From: Plazaster borealis | Lineage: Eukaryota; Echinodermata; Asteroidea; Forcipulatida; Labidiasteridae | DNA: 64,000 bases | Direction of reading: 5' to 3' | NCBI GenBank assembly: GCA_021014325.1 | Contig: CM037460.1 | Coordinates: forward strand, 28,598,336 to 28,662,335 | Part shown: piece by piece, positions 34,001 to 46,364 of the stretch | Layout: each line of letters starts with the position of its first letter | Position numbering within the stretch: the stretch's first letter is position 1 | Made by a program: the position numbers and the translations under genes | Notes under the pieces: model-generated | Told to the model about the DNA's origin: nothing | What the model saw: only the letters and a program-made list of their open reading frames with translations | The model's database searches: none

Positions 34001-37000
34001 CTGGGCTTAGTACTGGTAAGTCAGTCAGTCAGTCAGTCAGTCATGGATGAGATAGAGGATGAAACTGGGCTTAGTACTAGTAAGTCAGTAATGGATGAGA
34101 CAGAGGATGAACTTGGGCTTAGTACTGGTAAGTCAGTCATGGATGAGATAGAGGGTGAAACTGGGCTTAGTACTGGTAAGTCAGTCATGGATGACATAGA
34201 GGGTGAAACTGGGCTTAGTACTGGTAAGTCAGTCATGGATGAGATAAAGGATGAAACTGGGCTTAGTACTGGTAAGTCAGTCATGGATGAGACAGAGGAT
34301 GAACTTGGGCTTAGTACTGGTAAGTCAGTCATGGATGAGATAGAGGATGAAACTGGGCTTAGTACTAGTAAGTCAGTAATGGATGAGACAGAGGATGAAC
34401 TTGGGCTTAGTACTGGTAAGTCAGTCATGGATGAGATAAAGGATGAAACTGGGCTTAGTACTGGTAAGTCAGTCATGGATGAGACAGAGGATGAACTTGG
34501 GCATAGTACTGGTAAGTCAGTCATGGATGAGATAAAGATGAAACTGGGCTTAGTACTGGTAAGTCAGTCATGGATGAGACAGAGGATGAACTTGGGCATA
34601 GTACTGGTAAGTCAGTCATGGATGAGATAAAGATGAACTTGGGCTTAGTACTGGTAAGTCAGTCATGGATGAGATAAAGGATGAACTTGGGCTTAGTACT
34701 GGTAGGTCAGTCATGGATGAGATAGAGGATGAAACTGGGCTTAGTACTGGTAAGTCAGTCATGGATGAGATAGAGGCTGTAACTGGGCTTAGTACTGGTA
34801 AGTCAGTCATGGATGAGATAGAGGATGAAACTGGGCTTAGTACTGGTAAGTCAGTCATGGATGAGATAAAGGATGAAACTGGGCTTAGTACTGGTAAGTC
34901 AGTCATGGATGAGATAGAGGATGAAACTTGGGCTTAGTACTGGTAAGTCAGTCATTGATGAGATAAAGGATGAAACTGCTCTTAGTACTGGTAAGTCAGT
35001 CATGGATGAGATAGAGGATGAACTTGGGCTTAGTACTGGTAAGTCAGTCATGGATGAGATAGAGGATGAAACTGGGCTTAGTACTGGTAAGTCAGTCATG
35101 GATGAGATAGAGGATGAAACTGGGCTTAGTACTGGTAAGTCAGTCATGGATGAGATAGAGGATGAAACTGGGCTTAGTACTGGTAAGTCAGTCATGGATG
35201 AGATAGAGGATGAAACTGGGCTTAGTACTGGTAAGTCAGTCATGGATGAGACAGAGGATGAAACTGGGCTTAGTACTGGTAAGTCAGTCATGGATGAGAC
35301 AGAGGATGAAACTGGGCTTAGTACTGGTAAGTCAGTCATGGATGAGATAGAGGATGAAACTGGGCTTAGTACTGGTAAGTCAGTCATGGATGAGATAGAG
35401 GATGAAACTGGGCTTAGTACTGGTAAGTCAGTCATGGATGAGATAAAGGATGAAACTGGGCTTAGTACTGGTAAGTCAGTCATGGATGAGATAGAGGATG
35501 AAACTTGGGCTTAGTACTGGTAAGTCAGTCATTGATGAGATAAAGGATGAAACTGCTCTTAGTACTGGTAAGTCAGTCATGGATGAGATAGAGGATGAAC
35601 TTGGGCTTAGTACTGGTAAGTCAGTCAGTCAGTCAGTCAGTCATTCAGTCATGGATGAGATAGAGGATGAAACTGGGCTTAGTACTGGTAAGTCAGTCAT
35701 GGATGAGATAGAGGATGAAACTGGGCTTAGTACTGGTAAGTCAGTCAGTCAGTCAGTCAGTCAGTCAGTCAGTCAGTCATGGATGAGATAGAGGATGAAA
35801 CTGGGCTTAGTACTAGTAAGTCAGTCATGGATGAGACAGAGGATGAACTTGGGCTTAGTACTGGTAAGTCAGTCATGGATGAGACAGAGGACGAAAAAGG
35901 TCTTAGTACTGGTAAGTCAGTCATGGATGAGACATAGGATGAAACTTGGCTTAGTACTGGTAAGTCAGTCATGGATGAGCTAGAGGATTAAACTGGGCTT
36001 AGTACTTGTAAGTCAGTCATGGATGACATAGAGGGTGAAACTGGGCTTAGTACTGGTAAGTCAGTCATGAATGAGATAGAGGATGAAACTTGGCTTAGTA
36101 CTGGTAAGTCAGTCATGGATGAGCTAGAGGATGAAACTGGGCTTAGTTCTGGTAAGTCAGTCATGGATGAGATAGAGGGTGAAACTGGGCTTAGTACTGG
36201 TAAGTCAGTCATGGATGAGACGGGATGAAACTGGGCTTAGTACTGGTCGTGGATGAGCTAGAGGATGAAACTGGGCTAAGTACTGGTAAGTCAGTCATGG
36301 ATGAGCTAGAGGATGAAACTGGGCTTAGTACTGGTAAATCAGTCATTGATGAGATAGAGGAAGAAACTGGGCTTTAGTACTGGTAAGTCAGTCATGGATG
36401 ACATAGAGGGTGAAACTGGGCTTAGTACTGGTAAGTCAGTCATGGATGAGCTAGAGGACGAAACTGGGCTTAGTACTGGTCATGGATGAGCTAGAGGATG
36501 AAACTGGGCTTAGTACTGGTAAATCAGTCATGGATGAGATAGAGGAAGAAACTGGGCTTAGTACTGGTAAGTCAGTCATGGATGAGATAGGGGATGAAAC
36601 TGGGCTTAGTACTGGTAAGTCAGTCATGGATGAGACAGAGGATGAAACTGGGCTTAGTACTGGTAAGTCAGTCATGGATGAGATAGAGGAAGAAACTGGG
36701 CTTAGTACTGGTAAGTCAGTCATGGATGAGACAGAGGATGAAAAAGGGCTGAGTACTGGTAAGTCAGTCATGGATGAGACAGAGGATGAAACTTGGCTTA
36801 GTACTGGTCATGGATGAGCTAGAGGATGAAACTGGGCTTAGTACTGCTAAGTCAGTCATGGATGAGACAGAGGATGAAAAAGGGCTGAGTACTGGTAAGT
36901 CAGTCATGGATGAGACAGAGGATGAAAAAGGGCTGAGTACTGGTAAGTCAAGCATGGATGAGATAGAGGATAAAACTGGGCTAAGTACTGGTAAGTAAGT

Positions 37001-40000
37001 CATGGATGAGACAGAGGATGAAACTGGGCTTAGTACTGATAAGTCAGTCATGGATGAGACAGAGGATGAAACTGGGCTTTGTACTGGTAAGTCAGTCATG
37101 GATGAGATAGAGGATGAAACTGGGCTTAGTACTGGTAAGTCAGTCATGGATGAGATAGAGGATGAAACTGGGCTTAGTACTGGTAAGTAAGTCATGGATG
37201 AGACAGAGGATGAAACTGGGCTTAGTACTGGTAAGTCAGTCATGGATGAGATAGAGGATGAAACTGGGCTTTGTACTGGTAAGTCAGTCATGGATGAGAC
37301 AGAGGATGAAACTGGGCTTAGTACTGGTAAGTCAGTCATGGATGAGATAGAGGATGAAACTGGGCTTTGTACTGGTAAGTCAGTCATGGATGAGATAGAG
37401 GACGAAACTGGGCTTAGTACTGGTCGTGGATGAGCTAGAGGATGAAACTTGGGCTTAGTACTGGTAAGTCAGTCATTGATGAGATAAAGGATGAAACTGC
37501 TCTTAGTACTGGTAAGTCAGTCATGGATGAGATAGAGGATGAACTTGGGCTTAGTACTGGTAAGTCAGTCATGGATGAGATAGAGGATGAAACTGGGCTT
37601 AGTACTGGTAAGTCAGTCATGGATGAGATAGAGGATGAAACTGGGCTTAGTACTGGTAAGTCAGTCATGGATGAGATAGAGGATGAAACTGGGCTTAGTA
37701 CTGGTAAGTCAGTCATGGATGAGATAGAGGATGAAACTGGGCTTAGTACTGGTAAGTCAGTCATGGATGAGATAGAGGATGAAACTGGGCTTAGTACTGG
37801 TAAGTCAGTCATGGATGAGATAGAGGATGAAACTGGGCTTAGTACTGGTAAGTCAGTCATGGATGAGACAGAGGATGAAACTGGGCTTAGTACTGGTAAG
37901 TCAGTCATGGATGAGATAGAGGATGAAACTGGGCTTAGTACTGGTAAGTCAGTCATGGATGAGCTAGAGGATGAAACTGGGCTTAGTACTGGTAAGTCAG
38001 TCATGGATGAGACTGAGGATGAAACTGGGCTTAGTACTGGTAAGTCAGTCAGTCATGGATGAGATAGAGGATGAAACTGGGCTTAGTACTGGTAAGTCAG
38101 TCATGGATGAGCTAGAGGATGAAACTGGGCTTAGTACTGGTAAGTCAGTCATGGATGAGACAGAGGATGAAACTGGGCTTAGTACTGGTAAGTCAGTCAT
38201 GGATGAGATAGAGGATGAAACTGGGCTTAGTACTGGTAAGTCAGTCATGGATGAGCTAGAGGATGAAACTGGGCTTAGTACTGGTAAGTCAGTCATGGAT
38301 GAGATAGAGGATGAAACTGGGCTTAGTACTGGTAAGTCAGTCATGGATGAGACAGAGGATGAAACTGGGCTTAGTACTGGTAAGTCAGTCATGGATGAGC
38401 TAGAGGATGAAACTGGGCTTAGTACTGGTAAGTCAGTCATGGATGAGCTAGAGGATGAAACTGGGCTTAGTAGTGGTAAGTCAGTCATGGATGAGACAGA
38501 GGATGAAACTGGGCTTAGTACTGGTAAGTCAGTCATGGATGAGCTAGAGGATGAAACTGGGCTTAGTACTGGTAAGTCAGTCATGGATGAGCTAGAGGAT
38601 GAAACTGGGCTTAGTACTGGTAAGTCAGTCGTGGATGAGACTGAGGATGAAACTGGGCTCAGTACTGGTAAGTCAGTCAGTCATGGATGAGATTTTTAAG
38701 GACGAAACTGGGCTTAGTACTGATCATGGATGAGCTAGAGGATGAAACTGGGCTGAGTACTGGTAAGTCAGTCATGGATGAGACAGAGGATGAAAAAGGG
38801 CTGAGTACTGGTAAGTCAATCATGGATGAGATAGAGGATAAAACTGGGCTTAGTACTGGTAAGTCAGTCATGGATGAGATAGAGGATGAAACTGGGCTTA
38901 GTACTGGTAAGTCAGTCATGGATGAGACAGAGGATGAAACTGGGCTTAGTACTGGTAAGTCAGTCATGGATGAGATAGAGGATGAAACTGGGCTTAGTAC
39001 TGGTAAGTCAGTCATGGATGAGACAGAGGATGAAACTGGGCTTAGTACTGGTAGGTCAGTCATGGATGAGACAGAGGATGAAACTGGGCTTAGTACTGGT
39101 AAGTCAGTCATGGATGAGCTAGAGGATGAAACTGGGCTTAGTACTGGTAAGTCAGTCGTGGATGAGACTGAGGATGAAACTGGGCTTAGTACTGGTAAGT
39201 CAGTCATGGATGAGACAGAGGATGAAACTGGGCTTAGTACTGGTAAGTCAGTCATGGATGAGATAGAGGATGAAACTGGGCTTAGTACTGGTAAGTAAGT
39301 CATGGATGAGACAGAGGATGAAACTGGGCTTAGTACTGAGTCAGTCATGGATGAGACAGAGGCTGAAACTGGGCTTAGTACTGGTAAGTCAGTCATGGAT
39401 GACATAGAGGATGAAACTGGGCTTAGTACTGGTAAGTCAGTCATGGATGAGATAGAGGATGAAACTGGGCTTAGTACTGGTAAGTCAGTCATGGATGAGA
39501 CAGAGGATGAAACTGGGCTTAGTACTGGTAAGTCAGTCATGGATGAGATAGAGGATGAAACTGGGCTTAGTACTGGTAAGTCAGTCATGGATGAGACAGA
39601 GGATGAAACTGGGCTTAGTACTGGTAAGTCAGTCATGGATGAGATAGAGGATGAAACTGGGCTTAGTACTGGTAAGTCAGTCATGGATGAGATAGAGGAT
39701 GAAACTGGGCTTAGTACTGGTAAGTCAGTCATGGATGAGATAGAGGATGAAACTGGGCTTAGTACTGGTAAGTCAGTCATGGATGAGATAGAGGATGAAA
39801 CTGGGCTTAGTACTGGTAAGTCAGTCATGGATGAGACAGAGGATGAAACTGGGCTTAGTACTGGTAAGTCAGTCATGGATGAGATAGAGGATGAAACTGG
39901 GCTTAGTACTGGTAAGTCAGTCATGGATGAGATAGAGGATGAAACTGGGCTTAGTACTGGTAAGTAAGTCATGGATGAGACAGAGGATGAAACTGGGCTT

Positions 40001-43000
40001 AGTACTGGTAAGTCAGTCATGGATGACATAGAGGACGAAACTGGGCTGAGTACTGGTAGGTCAGTCATGGATGAGACAGAGGATGAAACTGGGCTTAGTA
40101 CTGGTAAGTCAGTCATGGATGAGCTAGAGGATGAAACTGGGCTGAGTAGTGGTAAGTCAGTCATGGATGAGACAGAGGATGAAACTGGGCTTAGTACTGG
40201 TAAGTCAGTCATGGATGAGCTAGAGGATGAAACTGGGCTTAGTACTGGTAAGTCAGTCATGGATGAGCTAGAGGATGAAACTGGGCTTAGTACTGGTAAG
40301 TCAGTCATGGATGAGACTGAGGATGAAACTGGGCTTAGTACTGGTAAAGTCAGTCATGTATGAGATAGAGGATGAAACTGGGCTTAGTACTGGTAAGTCA
40401 GTCATGGATGAGATTTTTAAGGACGAAACTGGGCTTAGTACTGGTCATGGATGAGCTAGAGGATGAAACTGGGCTTAGTACTGGTAAGTCAGTCATGGAT
40501 GAGACTGGGGATGAAACTGGGCTTAGTACTGGTAAGTAAGTCATGGATGAGACAGAGGATGAAACTGGGCTTAGTACTGGTAAGTCAGTCATGAATGAGA
40601 TAGAGGATGAAACTGGGCTTTGTACTGGTAAGTCAGTCATGGATGAGACAGAGGATGAAACTGGGCTTAGTACTGGTAAGTCAGTCATGGATGAGATAGA
40701 GGATGAAACTGGGCTTTGTACTGGTAAGTCAGTCATGGATGAGATAGAGGACGAAACTGGGCTTAGTACTGGTCGTGGATGAGCTAGAGGATGAAACTGG
40801 GCTTAGTACTGGTAAGTCAGTCATGGATGACATAGAGGACGAAACTGGGCTGAGTACTGGTAGGTCAGTCATGGATGAGACAGAGGATGAAACTGGGCTT
40901 AGTACTGGTAAGTCAGTCATGGATGAGCTAGAGGATGAAACTGGGCTTAGTACTGGTAAGTCAGTCATGGATGAGCTAGAGGATGAAACTGGGCTTAGTA
41001 CTGGTAAGTCAGTCATGGATGAGCTAGAGGATGAAACTGGGCTTAGTACTGGTAAGTCAGTCATGGATGAGCTAGAGGATGAAACTGGGCTTAGTACTGG
41101 TAAGTCAGTCATGGATGAGACTGAGGATGAAACTGGGCTTAGTACTGGTAAAGTCAGTCATGTATGAGATAGAGGATGAAACTGGGCTTAGTACTGGTAA
41201 GTCAGTCATGGATGAGACAGAGGATGAAACTGGGCTTAGTACTGATAAGTCAGTCATGGATGAGACAGAGGATGAAACTAGGCTTTGTACTGGTAAGTCA
41301 GTCATGGATGAGATAGAGGATGAAACTGGGCTTAGTACTGGTAAGTCAGTCATGGATGAGATAGAGGATGAAACTGGGCTTAGTACTGGTAAGTAAGTCA
41401 TGGATGAGACAGAGGATGAAACTGGGCTTAGTACTGGTAAGTCAGTCATGGATGAGATAGAGGATGAAACTGGGCTTTGTACTGGTAAGTCAGTCATGGA
41501 TGAGATAGAGGACGAAACTGGGCTTAGTACTGGTCGTGGATGAGCTAGAGGATGAAACTGGGCTTAGTACTGGTAAGTCAGTCATAGTTGAGACTGGGGA
41601 TGAAACTGGGCTTAGTATTGTTAAGTAAGTCATGGATGAGCTAGAGGATGAAACTGGGCTTAGTACTGGTAAGTCAGTCGTGGATGAGACAGAGGATGAA
41701 ACTGGGCTTAGTACTGGTAAGTCAGTCGTGGATGAGCTAGAGGATGAAACTGGGCTTAGTATTGTTAAGTAAGTCATGGATGAGACAGAGGATGAAACTG
41801 GGCTTAGTACTGATAAATCAGTCATGAATGAGATAGAGGATGAAACTGGGCTTAGTACTGGTAAGTCAGTCGTGGATGAGACTGAGGATGAAACTGGGCT
41901 TAGTACTGATAAGTCAGTCATGAATGAGATAGAGGATGAAACTGGGCTTAGTATTGTTAAGTAAGTCATGGATGAGACAGAGGATGAAACTGGGCTTAGT
42001 AATGATAAGTCAGTCATGGATGAGACAGAGGATGAAACTGGGCTTAGTACTGGTAAGTCAGTCGTGGATGAGACAGAGGATGAAACTGGGCTTAGTACTG
42101 ATAAGTCAGTCATGAATGAGATAGAGGATGAAACTGGGCTTAGTATTGTTAAGTAAGTCATGGATGAGACAGAGGATGAAACTGGGCTTAGTACTGATAA
42201 GTCAGTCATGGATGAGACAGAGGATTAAACTGGGCTTAGTACTGGTAAGTCAGTCATGGATGACATAGAGGATGAAACTGGGCTTATTACTGGTAAGTCA
42301 GTCATGGATGAGATAGAGGATGAAACTGGGCTTAGTACTGAGTCAGTCATGGATGAGACAGAGGCTGAAACTGGGCTTAGTACTGGTAAGTCAGTCATGG
42401 ATGAGATAGAGGATGAAACTGGGCTTAGTAGTGATGGTACGTCAGTCATGGATGAGATAGAGGATGAAACTGGGCTGATTACTGGTAAGTCAGTCATGGA
42501 TGAGATAGAGGATGAAACTGGGCTTAGTAGTGATGGTACGTCAGTCATGGATGAGATAGAGGATGAAACTGGGCTTATTACTGGTAAGTCAGTCATATAT
42601 GAGATAGAGGATGAAACTGGGCTTAGTACTGAGTCAGTCATGGATGAGACAGAGGCTGAAACTGGGCTTAGTACTGGTAAGTCAGTGATGGATAATATAT
42701 AAAGTAACTCAGTCATGGATGAGAATCAAGATTGTGTTAGCTGAGTGGCGGGCTCAGTTTATTGTTTTGTTCATTTTCGTCGTTGACCCCCTTGTTAAAT
42801 TCAATTCAATTCAACTAAATTCATTTTGATAGTCATGTTAAAAAGTACATGAAATTCCTTTTCCTGGTGCGAAAAGTATATGTAGAAATACATAAAAATA
42901 CATGAAACCACATTATGACACACCACTCAGTGTTTTAAAATTATTTCCGAAGTAAAAACTGCACACTAACGAAATTAAAAACACACATTTCCCCACACAT

Positions 43001-46000
43001 TTTGGTCTCGAAGACATCTTGCTCAGAACTACAGCAAGAGCAGAGGAAAACGAGGTGGATACAACACTAAAACCTTACAAATTGCACAAAATCTGCAGAG
43101 CATTTTCACACAGGTGATCGCCCCTGTGCAGCGCCCTCGTCAGACGTACGGTCCAGACGTACATTGTCTAGCAAGTTCACTGAAAACTGTATTACCAATT
43201 GACTATAAAAAAAAAATAGTCATGCAGACAGTTTTATTTGACTGATTAAAAGATTGTCATTCATGAGTAATTTTGACTAATTATAATTAGTCGTGAAAAA
43301 ATGTCTTATTTTACTAATCTGTCACCTGGATTAGTAATGCACGAAAACTAATTAGTAATGCATAACAATTAATTAGTAATGCAGAAAAATTAATAAGTAA
43401 TGCAAGGCAACTAATTTGTCAGTTTAATTCATTGTTGGTCGCACTAAACATCATTAGTCTTGCTTTTTTCTTCATTGGTCACTCACGAGGTGAAGCAATG
43501 TCCAAACATTTGTTGCAAGGTTGGTGAAACTACAAAAATAGTGAGCACATTCGCAAGATAAAAGATAACAATTTAAGTTCCCTTTAACCTAAGTAGGCAG
43601 CGTAAAAGCATCCAAATATCCCATATTAAAGGGTACACCCCTGTCACATGCTGAACCTTGAGACCACGAAACTTTAGAGCAACTCGACCTCCGTTGCTTC
43701 GACGTGTCGACTTTGACATCGAGACATCATGTATGTTACATGCATGATTCCCCATACTCACAAGTCACGAAATAATTTTAGTATGATATTTGCCGTACTT
43801 CCCGGTGCCATGCTTGGTCCTAAACAGTTGGAAGGTTCCCCACTATCTATACATGTAGTATCATTCAATACCATTGACTGGAACATACAAGTCAATGAAT
43901 TTTGTACATATTTATGTGAGCTGCAAGCCACCACCCCAGTTTACACGTTAACACAGAAAGATCAGACTGAAAAAGAGCGGGAACTTTTCAAACACACAAT
44001 TAGTAATACAACATTTAAGTAGTCTTGCAAAAAAAGAAGTTAGTCTGCAATTTTTTCAAATTAGTCAAAACGTCTATTATTAGCATTTTTGTTATAAAAA
44101 TTGGTCATTCCCTGAAGGACTAAATTTTCATTCGCGTTTGACTAATCTTTTTTGCAAATTGACTAAATGATGTTTTCAGTGTTGATCAACCATTTGAAAC
44201 CGTTCAGCCCCAGGTTATGTATTGTGGCACAACTGTGCGCAGAATAACATTCTTGTGTGGATTCATTCACAGGATTGTATATTTTAACTAACGATCAATG
44301 GATGATTGATTGGTCTGACAGTAGGAGGGTTGTTAGAATTTGGGTCCAAATTATGGCTATGCAGTGTGTGCGATGCTTCTGTCCTATTACTTAGTCCTTC
44401 AGTGATGGGATGTTACACTCTAATTGGTCTTGTTCAAAAGGATGAGGAATACCCACACAAACCCTAGAATACGTACTGCTGAGAAGTAGGGATTTAACCC
44501 AGTGTGTCTAGCCAGTAACTCTGCTTTTGGGGTGACCCCAATGGATAGGAGTCTTCATTTGTTATCATTGTGCCTTGTTTATTTCAGGATATAAACAAAC
44601 TGGGTCTGTCATCATTGCGCAAACCAAGGATCGCATGATAGAAATAAAAAGAAATGCAGCATTGGCAAAGTAAGAAAAAATGAATGCATTACCATTGATT
44701 CGATGATGATTTGATAATGATTCGGTACTGATTTTATGATGATTTCATGATGATTTCATTATGATTTCATTATTATTAAATGCTGATTTGAGTGATGATT
44801 TCATTATTTTTTGATGATTTAATTATTTATGATTTGATGATGATTTGTTGATGATTTCATGATGATTTCATGATATTTCATTGTGTGGATGATGATTTCA
44901 TGATGATTTCATGATTATTTGATGAGATGAATGCCTTTGACCAGGATTCTTTAACCAATATCTGGTCTTATCTTCTGCTAGAGCAAGATATTTAGAGCAC
45001 ACTCTGCTAGCTCCGTCTGAGATTAACTCATTGGTACCATGGATAAGAACAGACGATCTTGAAGGAGGTATTTACCTGCCACATGATGGAGTGACTGATC
45101 CAACAAATACAGCTATGTCTCTTGCCAGAGGTGCTAAGAATAGAGGTATATACAGCCACCTGTAGGCATATCAACTGGTGTTAATCAATTTAAATCACTT
45201 GTTTTATTTACAAACCTGTTATGTACCACTTTTATTACGTCAAAATTATGAAAATTTAACTGGGTAGTTTCTTGAAAACTAGAAGATTGCAATTTATATT
45301 TTCTTCGTGAAGTCGATTGTTTACTCTCCATTTTTTCCAGGAATTTTACCCAGTCTGAAAATTTTATCTGTGCCATTGGTGTTGGCTTGTCATGGCCTAA
45401 CGGTCAAGCTCACCGGGCTCAAGCTCTGGCAGTGTTTCTGATCAGCAGAGTGTGGGTTTGGGTCCCGGTTTTAACACTTGTGTCCTTAAGCAAGAAACTT
45501 GACCATTACTGCTTCATCCTTCGGATGGGACGTAAAGCTGTAGTAAGTCCCGTGTGTTGTATAATACACACCAAAGAACACAGTACAATTATCATTAAAG
45601 GGTCTGTATACGTTTGGTAATTACTCATACAATTAATGGCAATAAAAACTTACTTGGTAAGTAGCAGCTTTTGATAGTATAAAGCATTTTGAGAAACATT
45701 TCACTTTGAATTAATGTGGTTATGGAAAAAGACATCATTTTGTACCCCAAAAATTTGAATCTGAGAAGCGTTTCTGTCAGAAACGTTTTTCAGATTGTGT
45801 ATTCCAATTGCAGATTATCCTTCCTGCGTGGTCTTAACCGCTCCAGATTTTCGGCAATATCTCAAAAACGCTAGCACCTTTTGAAATGAAATAATCACAG
45901 GTTAGTTTTATGGTATATATCTACAACTATATAGGATTGAAACAAACAGTGGGTTCAAATTATCAGACGTATACAATCCCTTTAATGGAACGGGTATGCC

Positions 46001-46333
46001 CCGGTGTTTCTGGCATGGTTGGCTGCATTGTGGCATGTCGTAGCCGAGACAGCCATAGGTCCCTTGTACTAGGATTGTTAATTCACGTAAAAGAACCCAG
46101 AACACTTTATCGTGGAAGAGTAGGGGTTAAACCTGGGGGGGTTTCTAGTTCACATAGCAAGCACCCAAGGCTTGCGAGCTACAGTGATCAAGTTCACTTA
46201 TGAGGCATCCTTGGTTTTATTACCAGAAATATATAATGATAATAATTAAGCTCATTTGCACTCCATCCAATGTGTTGGTATACTCTAGAGAGGAGGTTTC
46301 TGCACAGTACAGGAAGATGATGATCATGTCAAA

Positions 46334-46364
<31 letters not shown>

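Noticed and set aside
33571..42700. Array looks at first like a CRISPR or a long repetitive protein gene
   Set aside because: There are no unique spacers; units are head to tail. The frame is broken repeatedly by stops and by 8-bp losses, and the unit plainly derives from an exon/intron junction of a eukaryotic gene.
43729..44022. Open frame of 97 codons in intron 2
   Set aside because: It starts and ends in a repeat-like element, has no recognised domain, and is on the same strand within an intron.
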